Notes under the pieces: generated by a model | Seen by the model: the letters and a program-made list of their open reading frames with translations, nothing else | What the model was told of the DNA's origin: nothing | Database searches by the model: none | Shown: positions 20,416 to 32,338 of the stretch, piece by piece | Numbering within the stretch: position 1 is the first letter of the stretch | Layout: the number at the start of each line of letters is the position of its first letter | Position numbers and translations under genes: made by a program | Assembly: GCA_020002185.1 (NCBI GenBank) | Contig: CM034543.1 | Coordinates: 9,189,742 to 9,253,741 of the forward strand | Source of the DNA: Paraescarpia echinospica | Taxonomy: Eukaryota; Annelida; Polychaeta; Sabellida; Siboglinidae | DNA: 64,000 nucleotides | Direction: 5' to 3'

Positions 20416-21415
20416 NNNNNNNNNNNNNNNNNNNNNNNNNNNNNNNNNNNNNNNNNNNNNNNNNNNNNNNNNNNNNNNNNNNNNNNNNNNNNNNNNNNNN
20501 NNNNNNNNNNNNNNNNNNNNNNNNNNNNNNNNNNNNNNNNNNNNNNNNNNNNNNNNNNNNNNNNNNNNNNNNNNNNNNNNNNNNNNNNNNNNNNNNNNNN
20601 NNNNNNNNNNNNNNNNNNNNNNNNNNNNNNNNNNNNNNNNNNNNNNNNNNNNNNNNNNNNNNNNNNNNNNNNNNNNNNNNNNNNNNNNNNNNNNNNNNNN
20701 NNNNNNNNNNNNNNNNNNNNNNNNNNNNNNNNNNNNNNNNNNNNNNNNNNNNNNNNNNNNNNNNNNNNNNNNNNNNNNNNNNNNNNNNNNNNNNNNNNNN
20801 NNNNNNNNNNNNNNNNNNNNNNNNNNNNNNNNNNNNNNNNNNNNNNNNNNNNNNNNNNNNNNNNNNNNNNNNNNNNNNNNNNNNNNNNNNNNNNNNNNNN
20901 NNNNNNNNNNNNNNNNNNNNNNNNNNNNNNNNNNNNNNNNNNNNNNNNNNNNNNNNNNNNNNNNNNNNNNNNNNNNNNNNNNNNNNNNNNNNNNNNNNNN
21001 NNNNNNNNNNNNNNNNNNNNNNNNNNNNNNNNNNNNNNNNNNNNNNNNNNNNNNNNNNNNNNNNNNNNNNNNNNNNNNNNNNNNNNNNNNNNNNNNNNNN
21101 NNNNNNNNNNNNNNNNNNNNNNNNNNNNNNNNNNNNNNNNNNNNNNNNNNNNNNNNNNNNNNNNNNNNNNNNNNNNNNNNNNNNNNNNNNNNNNNNNNNN
21201 NNNNNNNNNNNNNNNNNNNNNNNNNNNNNNNNNNNNNNNNNNNNNNNNNNNNNNNNNNNNNNNNNNNNNNNNNNNNNNNNNNNNNNNNNNNNNNNNNNNN
21301 NNNNNNNNNNNNNNNNNNNNNNNNNNNNNNNNNNNNNNNNNNNNNNNNNNNNNNNNNNNNNNNNNNNNNNNNNNNNNNNNNNNNNNNNNNNNNNNNNNNN
21401 NNNNNNNNNNNNNNN
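20416..21415. other. Assembly gap (1000 N)
   Basis: A run of exactly 1000 N, a conventional placeholder for unknown length. Long open frames spanning it are artefacts. It separates Polinton sequence on the left from satellite on the right. Confidence 0.99.
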
Positions 21416-24400
21416 GAACAGAACTAGTGTTACAATACTGTACCAGTCCCTCACCCATATACAATAAGACTGGAGGAGATGGAGACAGGGGCTGTAGACA
21501 GGAAACACTGGAGAAAGAACAGAACAAGTGTTGCAATACTGTACAGACCATCACCCCTATACAATAAGACTGGAAGAGATGGAGACAGGTGCTGTGGACA
21601 GGAAACACTGGAGAAAGAACAGAACTAGTGTTACAATACTGTACCAGTCCCTCACCCATATACAATAAGACTGGAGGAGATGGAGACAGGGGCTGTAGAC
21701 AGGAAACACTGGAGAAAGAACAGAACAAGTGTTACAATACTGTACCAGACCCTCACCCCTTTACAATAAGATTGGAGGAGATGGAGACAAGGGTTGTAGA
21801 CAGGAAACACTGGAGAAAGAACAGAACAAGTGTTACAATACTGTACCAGACCCTCACCCCTTTACAATAAGACTGGAGGAGATGGAGACAAGGGTTGTAG
21901 ACAGGAAACACTGGAGAAAGAACAGAACAAGTGTTACAATACTGTACCAGACCCTCACCCATATATAATAAGGCTGGAGGAGATGGAGACGGGCTGTAGA
22001 CAGGAAACACTGGAGAAAGAACAGAACAAGTGTTACAATTCTGTACCAGACCCTCACCCCTATACAATAAGAATGGAAGAGATGGAGACAGGGGCTGTGG
22101 ACCCAAGGGAAACACTGGAGAAAGAACAGAACAAGTGTTACAATACTGCACCAGACCGTCACCCCTATACAATAAGACTGCAGGAGATGGAGACAGGGGC
22201 TGTAGACAGGAAACACTGGAGAAAGAACAGAACGAGTGATGCAATACTGTACCAGATCCTCACCCCTATACAATAAGACTGTAGGAGATGGAGACAGAGG
22301 CTGTAGACAGAAAACACTGGACAAAGAACAGAACAAGAGTTAAGATACTGTACTAGACCCTCACCCCTATACAGTAAGACTGGAGGAGACGGAGACAGGG
22401 GCTGTGGACAGGAAACAATGGAGAAAGAACAGAACAATTGTCACATTACTGTACCAGACCCTCACTCCTACACAATAAGACTGGAGGAGATGGAGACAAG
22501 GGCTTTAGACAGGAAATACTGGAGAAAGAACAGAACTAGTGTTACAATACTGTACCAGTCCCTCACCCATATACAATAAGACTGGAGGAGATGGAGACAG
22601 GGGCTGTAGACAGGAAACACTGGAGAAAGAACAGAACAAGTGTTGCAATACTGTACAGACCATCACCCCTATACAATAAGACTGGAAGAGATGGAGACAG
22701 GTGCTGTGGACAGGAAACACTGGAGAAAGAACAGAACAATTGTCACATTACTGTACCAGACCCTCACTCTTATACAATAAGACTGTAGAAGATGGAGACA
22801 GGGGCTGTAGACAGGAAACACTGGAGAAAGAACAGAACAAGTGTTACAATACTGTACCAGACCCTCACCCCTTTACAATAAGATTGGAGGAGATGGAGAC
22901 AAGGGTTGTAGACAGGAAACACTGGAGAAAGAACAGAACAAGTGTTACAATACTGTACCAGACCCTCACCCCTTTACAATAAGACTGGAGGAGATGGAGA
23001 CAAGGGTTGTAGACAGGAAACACTGGAGAAAGAACAGAACAAGTGTTACAATACTGTACCAGACCCTCACCCATATATAATAAGACTGGAGGAGATGGAG
23101 ACGGGCTGTAGACAGGAAACACTGGAGAAAGAACAGAACAAGTGTTACAATACTGTACCAGACCCTCACCCCTATACAATAAGAATGGAAGAGATGGAGA
23201 CAGGGGCTGTGGACAGGAAACACTGGAGAAAGAACAGAACAAGTGTTACAATACTGCACCAGACCGTCACCCCTATACAATAAGACTGCAGGAGATGGAG
23301 ACAGGGGCTGTAGACAGGAAACATTGGAGAAAGAACAGAACGAGTGTTGCAATACTGTACCAGACCCTCACCCCTATACAATAAGACTGTAGGAGATGGA
23401 GACAGAGGCTGTAGACAGGAAACACTGGACAAAGAACAGAACAAGAGTTAAGATACTGTACTAGACCCTCACCCCTATACAGTAAGACTGGAGGAGACGG
23501 AGACAGGGGCTGTGGACAGGAAACACTGGAGAAAGAACAGAACAATTGTCACATTACTGTACCAGACCCTCACTCCTATACAATAAGACTGGAGGAGATG
23601 GAGACAGGGGCTTTAGACAGGAAACACTGGAGAAAGAACAGAACTAGTGTTACAATACTGTACCAGTCCCTCACCCATATACAATAAGACTGGAGGAGAT
23701 GGAGACAGGGGCTGTAGACAGGAAACACTGGAGAAAGAACAGAACAAGTGTTACAATACTGTACCAGACCCTCACCCCTATACAATAAGACTGGAGGAGA
23801 TGGAGACAGGGGCTGTGGACAGGAAATACTGGAGAAAGAACAGAACAATTGTCACATTACTGTACCAGACCCTCACCCATATAGAATAAGACTGGAGGAG
23901 ATGGAGACATGGGCTGTGGACAGGAAACACTGGAGAAAGAACACAACAATTGTCCCGTTACTGTACCAGAGCCTCACCCCTGTAAATAAGATTGGAGGAG
24001 ATGGAGACAAGGGTTGTAGACAGGAAACACTGGAGAAAGAACAGAACAAGTGTTACAATACTGTACCAGACCCTCACCCATATATAATAAGACTGGAGGA
24101 GATGGAGACGGGCTGTAGACAGGAAACACTGGAGAAAGAACAGAACAAGTGTTACAATACTGTACCAGATCCTCACTCCTATACAATAAGACTGGAGGAG
24201 ATGGAGACAAGGGCTTTAGACAGGAAACACTGGAGAAAGAACAGAACTAGTGTTACAATACTGTACCAGTCCCTTACCCATATACAATAAGACTGGAGGA
24301 GATGGAGACAGGGGCTGTAGACAGGAAACACTGGAGAAAGAACAGAACAAGTGTTACAATACTGTACCAGACCCTCACCCCTATACAATAAGACTGGAGG

Positions 24401-24640
24401 AGATGGAGACAGGGGCTGTGGACAGGAAACACGAGAAAAAAAGAACAATTGTCACATTACTGTACCAGACCCTCACCCCTATACAATAAGACTGGAGGAG
24501 ATGGAGACAGGGGCTGTGGACAGGAAACACTGGAGAAAGAAAAGAACAAATGTTACAATACTGTACCAGTCCCTCACCCCTATACAATAAGAACGGAAGA
24601 GATGGAGACAGCGGCGGTAGACAGAAAACACTGAAGAAAG
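21416..24640. repeat. 101-bp satellite array with ~11-unit higher-order period
   Basis: About 32 units of 101 bp, with consensus landmarks GAACAGAACAAGTGTTACAA, ACCAGACCCTCACCCCTATA and GGAGAAA. A distinctive variant unit (TTGCAATACTGTACAGACC) occurs at 21531 and again at 22643, 1,112 bp apart, and neighbouring variants repeat at the same spacing, showing an 11-unit higher-order repeat. Because 101 is not divisible by 3, each strand stays open over stretches purely by repeat structure; these are not genes. Confidence 0.95.
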
Positions 24641-25100
24641 CTTCGGGGCCTCTCCGTGAACAGGCGGAACCATGGTCAACAACGATCTGCAACGGCAACG
24701 ACACACCCAGTTACTGCAACGGTAACCAACATACAAAGTTACTGCAACGGTAACAACACCACACCGACGATACATAGTCGTGCGCCACCCGGCCCACTAT
24801 ATAGAAGAAGACGACACTTTCACGCAACCCTTCTCATTTGCTTCCATATTTCCACGTCCTCAAGTTCTCCTCCCCTCATTTTCACCACCTATTCCAGCCC
24901 ATCTTTCCGTTCATTTAAGTTACCCTGCACAGCCACCCGGCCGCCACGGATTTGGCCCACCACCACCCGATCATGACCCCTTTCCAAGTTACCCTGCACA
25001 GCCACCCGGCCGCCACGGATTTGGCCCCCCACCACCCGATCATGACCCCTTTCCGCCGCCTCCATCTTCATAATAAATTCACCGTTTATCTGTATACCAA
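24641..25100 (+). other. Post-satellite stretch with proline-rich repeated frame
   Basis: After the satellite, (CAACGGTAAC)-type short repeats occur at about 24690-24755. An open frame at 24726-25073 then encodes SYPAQPPGRHGFGPPPPDHD-type repeats and ends with PPPPSS. No in-frame ATG precedes it (the frame opens after a TAA at 24723), so a gene would need splicing. AATAAA follows right after the stop (25074-25079). It could be the last exon of an unknown gene or a chance frame. Confidence 0.3.
24918..25055. repeat. 69-bp tandem repeat, two copies
   Basis: AGTTACCCTGCACAGCCACC starts at 24918 and 24987. The two 69-bp copies are nearly identical and keep a 23-codon frame. Confidence 0.85.
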
Positions 25101-25199
25101 TACAATTTATTTCTCACCGTTTATTGCTGTTTCTGTGTTTCGTTTCGTATAAAGCGCGCCTATATTCCAACTACACACATTCGTCGTTGCAACACCAAA

Positions 25200-25535
25200 C
25201 ACCAGCGGTCTCCAACGCCACAAGCTTAATACACGCGCACAGCCCAACTTATTCTGACAGCTCCGGCCTCCAGCTGCTATAACGATATTGCAACGCCGAT
25301 GCACGCGTATCAGCTGTTACCAAACATCAGCTGTAACGCAGCCAGCACTGACAGCCAATACACCAATCCACAGCGGTCTCCAAAGCCACAACCTTAATAC
25401 AAGCGCCTATGCGTCGCTACGCACAGCCCAACTTATTCTGACAGCTCCGGCCCCCAGCTGCTATAACGATATTGCAACGCCGATGCACGCGTATCAGCTG
25501 TTACCAAACATCAGCTGTTACCGAACGAGCACGGC
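25200..25535. repeat. 184-bp tandem duplication
   Basis: GCACAGCCCAACTTATTCTG starts at 25237 and 25421, and similarity extends through CGATGCACGCGTATCAGCTG in both. No coding function is seen. The following phrase GACAGCCGAAAT also occurs upstream of the Polinton polymerase near 50380, hinting that this is Polinton-derived flank. Confidence 0.75.
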
Positions 25536-25739
25536 CAGATGACAGCCGAAATAAACATTTATCCGGCCTTCCGACAAACAACGCACATAAACTCCAACAG
25601 CGCAGACTGACATACGATACCCCCATTCGCCAGTGAGTCGTGAAAACCAGGCCACTCGATTACCCTCCTGATCTCCAGCGCGCCAGGCGTAAACTAATCC
25701 GGCCGATTAACCTCGATGATCCCCAGGCACGCCACCGCA

Positions 25740-26533
25740 CCGCGTTACAGCCTAGAAGCTTCTAGAAGCTTCTAGAACCTTCCCGTGAGTCGTGATATTA
25801 ACCTCGCTGATCCCCAGGGACGCCACTGCACTCTAGAACCTTTCCCACCTCCCCCGTATACCTAATTAATACTAATTAGTCGATAATTACTATTTTTAGT
25901 TATTGCTAACGTTCTCCTCCAATAATTGCACTACTCACTTATTACTATTTAGTACTTAATTACCCTAATTAGTCACTAATTGACTAATTACTATTTTTAG
26001 CTTATTGCTAGTGCTGCCCTCTAGTGAATGCGCTACTCATTTTGTTACTAATTAGTACTTAATTAATTACCCTATTTATTTACCTAATTAGTACCTGATT
26101 AGTCACTAGAGGTCGACAATCACCCTATTTATTTCCTAATTAGTGCCTGCTTATTCACTAGATTTCCCACCTCCCCCGTATACCTAATTAATACTAATTA
26201 GTCGATATTTACTATTTTTAGTTATTGTTAACGTTCTCCTCCAATAATTGCACTACTCACTTATTACTAATTAGTACTTAATTAATTACCGTAATTTTTT
26301 ACCTAATTAGTACCTGATTAGTCACTAGAGGTCGACAATCACCCTATTTATTTCCCTTATTAGTGCCTGATTAGTTACTAGAGGGCGACACCCTCTTTCT
26401 AAGGAAACCCATCAATCACTTTGACGTTTACTAAAACATTACTGCTAAAAAACGTAGGAATTCTACTTATAAAAAACGCAAAAGCCTTTGATCTGGGGTC
26501 ATGACCGGTGTTGGGGCCGACTGCATCACTACT
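25740..26533 (-). repeat. Inverted Polinton terminus with internal duplication
   Basis: Read on the minus strand, it starts AGTAGTGATGCAG at 26533 and continues with the GGTCATGACC and GATCAAAGGC blocks and ACTAATTAG/CTAGTGACTAATCAGG motifs of the termini at 7059 and 62433. A block beginning CCCACCTCCCCCGTATACC is duplicated at 25844 and 26166 (322 bp apart). The adjacent bases CCGGGC (26534-26539) do not match TACGTA before 7059, so this end was not paired with that one by a simple insertion. Confidence 0.75.
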
Positions 26534-26539
26534 CCGGGC

Positions 26540-26618
26540 GCAGTATACAACCCAGACGTTCTCGCGGAAATCACGTCAGCACGCGGCTATAGACGGGGTC
26601 AAGGTGGAATACTTCGAC
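26540..26618 (+). other. Possible truncated host exon with splice donor
   Basis: An open stretch ending AIDGVKVEYFD directly before GTGAGT at 26619. It is in phase with a possible exon at 27476-27592 across a (GT)n-containing intron. The Polinton end at 26533 would cut the exon. No family recognised. Confidence 0.22.
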
Positions 26619-26772
26619 GTGAGTAGATTTATCCTCGTGAGCAATGGGTGGTAGAAGTACTGCAATGACGCTGGCACATCTTATGAACCTCGAACTAAAT
26701 CAGTATACACCGACGTCTGGCATGAGATGCTCTTATAAAGATCCAAATTTACTGAATTAGAGTGTTGTAGGT

Positions 26773-27475
<703 letters not shown>

Positions 27476-27592
27476 TTCTTGCGTCAGAGATTGAAAGAGG
27501 ACTTTCCTTTGGTGGTGGACAATTTCAATCAGGACGCGTTTGACAACTGCTACGATCCCATAAACAAGGCAATCACAGCACGTTTGCTTTGA
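27476..27592 (+). other. Possible host terminal exon
   Basis: A good acceptor (TTTTTGTTGCAG, ending 27475) opens a 38-codon frame, FLRQRLKEDFPLVVDN onward, ending TGA at 27590-27592. It is phase-compatible with the donor at 26618. The composition looks like real protein, but I do not recognise it and the exon pair is unproven. Confidence 0.28.
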
Positions 27593-28760
27593 GTGCCTTT
27601 GCTTTGAATGTAACAATCGGAGATGTATCGTCAACATAAATCTATGCGTAATTAAATATATTCACTGTCACAGTCTCGACCTCTTGTGGAAGCAATTAAC
27701 CAAGGTGCAATTATTGCCCGAAGACTTTTTTTACTTTTTTTACGTATATATTTTTATTGACGTTTTGACTGAACACACAGACACATTACTTATGTAAAAA
27801 AATTATTTCAGCACACAAATACTTCCCCCCCTTGAGAACTACCTTGTCCAATGTCCAATGGTGACATCTTATTTCAGCTACTTTTTCGACGTTTTTTTCT
27901 CCGAGTTCCACATGTCCCCCAAACGCAGTTACCGTTTGGGCGCCATGTTATTTGAAAGTCTAGATTTCTAGTATGTCGAAATTCCGCAAGGTGTCACCAT
28001 TGGACACACCGGTGATCCAGCCGGAATATTCCGTGATTGGACAACTGAACTGACAAGTGATGTCATTCACGCTGTTCAATGAAGTTAATTCCAATAGGTA
28101 AATCCTAACCGACCCAGAGCGACGTTAAGACGACTAAACGATGTTGCTACACATCTGCGATTTTGCAGGAATATATGTGACTTTGTGGTGTCATTTCGCG
28201 CCGCTCGCCGACGTTGAATATATCGCGAAAGTACAAAACAATAGGCGCAAAAAATAGCTAGGAGGTGGCTATTTCGGTATATCTTGGGCGAGGCGGCATA
28301 GAGAAACGGCGAGGCGGCTTGTCATATACCAGAGTAAACAGTGATGAAATATATATTTTTTTCATTTAAATGATTCAGGAGAAAACTGTTTGTTTACATG
28401 ACAGTGTGTCGCTTTTAAAGGCATGGCCACAGGTCTATTGCCATGAGGACAGGGTTTTGGCATCAGAAATTCAATTCTCCACGTGGACCTTCTTTGGAAT
28501 TATCCAAGCTCACTATTCAGGGTTTGAGTGACAGCATTCCAACTTTTATGAATATTGAATGGTTAATTTCAAAATACCTTTGTTTCTGCTTCGTTAAGCA
28601 TATTTGGGCAATCCAAAATATTTAAAAAAGGAAATCCAAGACAGACAAGGCAGCCCCATAAAGTATCTCTGTTCACAAAGTATAAAATCTTACTTAGATA
28701 AATAAAGGAAAAGTACAGGTCACGTGTTTTTTCACCAAATTTTTCCTACACTTGACGAGC
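27593..28760. other. Spacer without a recognisable gene
   Basis: AT-rich with a GC-richer stretch at 28130-28330. A 15-bp inverted repeat (TGTCCAATGGTGACA) occurs at 27852-27866 and 27992-28006. I see no coding region. Confidence 0.5.
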
Positions 28761-28768
28761 AGCAAACA

Positions 28769-30090
28769 TCATGTCTGCGGAGCCACGTTGTGGACGGAAA
28801 CCGCATTGTGTTTCAGGTAAGATAGTCGTCGTTGCAGTCGGTTGAACAAGACTTTGACAGGGATCTTTCCAGCAACTAATAGCAGGGAAATCCCGCGGAA
28901 GATGCCACTGATAGCCTTCTTAGAGATAGTGACGATCATGTCATCATTTAAATCCTGAGATATTTCCTCAGTATTCCAGATCTTCTGAATGAGATGATGT
29001 AGGTGCTTGGTTATGATTTCTCCTTCATGCTCGTATATTTCGCTGGGGATGCCATCAATACCGGAGGCCTTGTTGTTCTTCATTTTGAAAAAAGCTTTGC
29101 GCACTTCTTCAAGCAGTTCGTCTAGCTCTGTCCTAATCGATGTCTGAGGAATACTGTATATTGTATCCTGTTCGAATCGGGAAACACGATTGAGTAATTC
29201 CGAGAAATGTTTTGCCAACGATTTGGGATGTCTTACTTGTCTTTAAAAAGAGTGGAACCAATTTTTGAGCGCAGAGGCCCATAATGCCTTCTTATAGGTC
29301 CATAGATAGCCCCGGTGGCTTTGAAGAATTCACGCATCCTGTGACTGTTAGAAAATTCCTGTATTTCCACGGCCTTTGCTATCCAATATGTGTTCTTGAT
29401 GTTACGAATTTGTCTGTCTTTGTTTTGTTTGATATCCACGTGCTTCAACACATACTTTGGTGATGTTTTTGCGTAGCGAGATACATTCCTCGTTTATAGA
29501 AAGATTCTCTTTTGGCACATCTACGAGTTTCTCTTCTAGATTTTGTTGGAGCTGATGGCTGACGTCTGTGTCTTTCAGTCTGCCCACATCTAGCCTCCTC
29601 CTTGTAGCCTGTTGTTTCCGGTGTTTCGGTGCGATTTGAATTGCTCGTTTGGCACGGATTAGCCAGTTGTCAGTTTAGCAGACTGTAGAGCCACGAATTG
29701 CTTTAGTAATGAGAACATCTGCACGATCACGTTGACGTGTGATGACATAATCAATCAGATGCCAATGTTTTGATCTGGGTGTATCCATGATGTTTTGAAC
29801 TTATATTTCACTCGAAATGTGGTATTCATGATCGTTTTCTACACATTTGCTGAATAGTAGCAAACCATTGTCATTTATGTTTCCTACCCGAAGTCTTCCA
29901 ATGGCACCATTCCATAGGTTTACACACCTCTCAACATGAGCGTTGACATCTCCAAGAAGGAAAACCTTGTTATTCGCTGGTATATATGCAAGGATGGAAT
30001 CAAGGGCAGTATATAAATCTTCTTTGTTTCGTCTGTCGTATCCAGAGTTGTGTGTAGGCACTGAAACGTGTTGCAATACGCGAGTGAGAA
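28769..30090 (-). pseudogene. RTE-like LINE relic: endonuclease then RT
   Basis: Leftward, 29801-30076 encodes the endonuclease C-terminal half (FLLGDVNAHVERC, NINDNGLLLF). 29233-29590 holds the linker. 28769-29218 is the RT fingers (KNNKASGIDGIPSEIYEHEG, HLIQKIWNTEEI, then a GISLL element). All pieces are in different frames with stops between them. The domain style resembles RTE-type elements. The N-terminal endonuclease part is absent here, but a matching piece lies upstream of each array LINE (near 34870-35135). Confidence 0.75.
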
Positions 30091-31255
30091 AGCTCCAGTC
30101 TCAGCGTCATTAACCTTTCAGTTATTCCAACAGGTATTCCTTTTATTCAGATTCAGACTCTTTATTACCAAGTAGCATTTCAAATGTACGAGCAATTCTT
30201 GGCGTTGTGGCGTCAACATACATGCACGCTTGTCTCCCCTGCCTCCCATCATGCACACGCAAAATATACAATCAGAAGGTAAAACTAGTATACATTTAAA
30301 CCAAGGCCAACTGCCAACATATTTTAAGACAGTCGTACATCTATTGATATAAAGTGAACTTGATAACATAATATTACTACCGTCTGAACGTTACCAAAAA
30401 AGTTTAAAAGTATACATGTAGTTAAATAAATAATAAATAAATGTATAAATAAATTAGCTGACGGTATAAAAACTAAGCTGACAGTTCAAAAGTATGTACA
30501 TACACGTAGTCAAGTTAATAAATAATTAATAAATAAATAATAAACATAAATAAATAACTAAAAAAATAATAAATAAATAATTTAGCATGGTGACATAAAA
30601 TCTAAACCGACTGAAAACAGTATCATGGCATCTCGCGGTTCAAGTGATTCACAGCCTGCGGATAAAAACTATTGATAAATCTAGTGGTCCTTGTCTTAAT
30701 ACTTCTATAGCGCTTGCCAGAGGGAAGAAGTTCAAAGAGATGGTTGGCTGGGTGGGTAGTATCCCGCACAATGCTCTTGGATTTTCGCGCACAGCGAGCA
30801 TGGTAAATAGATTCAATGGATGGCAACTCGCGCCCAATGATTCTAGATGCGCCCTTCACGATAAATTATAGCCGTTGTTTCTCCTCCTGACTGGCGCGGC
30901 CAAACCACACTACAATCGAGAAAGTGAGGATACTTTCAATGATTGCGCGGTAGAATCGTATCATAATCTCATGAGCAATGCCGAATCTCCTGAGCTGCCT
31001 CAGGAAGAACAGGCGTTGTTGTGCTTTTTTTGTAATGCACAGTGTGTTTATGTACCAGCTGAGATCGTTTGAAATTGTTGTTCCAAGGAATCTAAAAGAT
31101 TCAACCTGCTCGACCTCCACGCCATTTATCGAAAGAGGGTGGATAGGAGTCTTCTTTTTATGAAAATCAACAATCATTTCTTTAGTTTTTAAAACGTTCA
31201 ATTCGAGAGTGTTATCCTCACACCAGCCAACGATTCTCTGAACTTCCTCGCTGTA
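30091..31255 (-). pseudogene. 3' half of the L2/Rex1-like LINE with 3' UTR
   Basis: The minus strand encodes the RT C-terminus of the same LINE as in the array (from ITKKAQQRLFFLRQLRRFG at about 31040 to 30623, ending NHLNREMP). It is followed by an AT-rich 3' UTR with AATAAATA runs and a terminal AATAAAGAGTCTGAATCTG at about 30165-30143, a typical LINE 3' tail. It supplies the C-terminal part missing from all array copies. It ends at 31255 exactly where the first 6,912-bp unit begins, and contains stops. Confidence 0.8.
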
Positions 31256-31643
31256 AGTTAATTATTGATAGTAGCCTCTTTGATAGACACTAGCACCTCC
31301 ATCAACACACATAAACCAAAAACCTCCTCCTGTGTTGCATACGTCTATAATGAATAATATCGGTTGCATTGCTATACGTATTTGTTGTGTATAGAAAAAA
31401 AAAATTACTTAGCATAAAATGCTAGAAACAATGGTATATAATTGATATTGCTTTGGAATACCATTGAAATGTACCTAACAATTGAAATATGGACAGTTTG
31501 TCAAAATGACATTAACCAAAAATATTCATTTTGTTAATGCTTACCCACAGCTTAAACTCCCACGAAGATATACGCACACGTGAAAGCATGACCACATACA
31601 TAAACACATGTACGTTTGCACTCATGCATTTGTGCACCCACAG

Positions 31644-31645
<2 letters not shown>

Positions 31646-31702
<57 letters not shown>

Positions 31703-31711
31703 CACACACAC
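31646..31711. repeat. (CA)n microsatellite, unit A
   Basis: A CA run with one AA interruption, near the left end of the unit. Confidence 0.95.
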
Positions 31712-32304
31712 TCACATAAGGATATTTATGTTTACATGTACACATACATTTAGTAAGGCATAGGCAAAAAATGTGTTTCCAGAAACCCGACCCTTATGTT
31801 TTTTTCTTGGTTTAGGTTTTACAATATATGGGGTATGATGACTCACTGGAAATGTGAATAGATATAAATATGGACCATCTCATAACGCAACTTTAAAATA
31901 TATAATAAAACAATTTCCCTGCCTACCCTACCTATGTTTTTGACCCGTTACAGGAAACACAAAACTTTTTGTTTAGGCTTAAGAGTGAACACGAATAAAT
32001 GGAGTCTTCACAAAAATTGTATTTGTATTTAAAAACTGGTTTTCTGTCAGTGAACAAATTACAATGATGTTACCTGTATTGCAAAAGTTCAACAATTTAC
32101 ATTGAGCAACCACAAGAACGCCGCCCCGGCTCTGCGGTCATATGTGCTGCGCTGTAGAGTCAGTCCTGTAGATAGCGCCACCCTCCAATTTTAAATGGAG
32201 TATCGCCAAGTGACTATGCTTGGTATATAATTGCTTTGCGCCAATAGACTATCTATTATGATATGCGTTTATGGTTGTTTGTTCGTGACCCCTGTTTTCC
32301 CGGG

Positions 32305-32338
32305 TCACGCCCCGCCCCGCCCCGGTGGCCCGCCTCGC
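32305..32338. other. GC-rich cluster downstream of the LINE ORF
   Basis: Contains CGCCCCGCCCCGCCCCGG, resembling two or three overlapping GC boxes, inside AT-rich surroundings. It is repeated at about 39217-39250 and, with one extra CGCCC unit, at about 46121-46155. Promoter activity is possible but not shown. Confidence 0.35.

Noticed and set aside
20217..21728. Long open frames of 368-503 codons
   Set aside because: They run through the 1000-N gap; the N bases create false openness. The same holds for 49098-50159.
21416..24640. Many overlapping open frames with GETLEKEQNKCYN-like repeats
   Set aside because: They come from a 101-bp satellite read in rotating frames on both strands; no start context and no non-repeat sequence.
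21416..24640. CRISPR-like array
   Set aside because: Units are tandem with no unique spacers and the sequence is from an animal genome.
19365..26533. One complete Polinton running from the left terminus at 19365 to the inverted terminus at 26533
   Set aside because: Flanking bases differ (TACGTA versus CCGGGC), satellite and a gap lie between, and no other Polinton gene is visible there.
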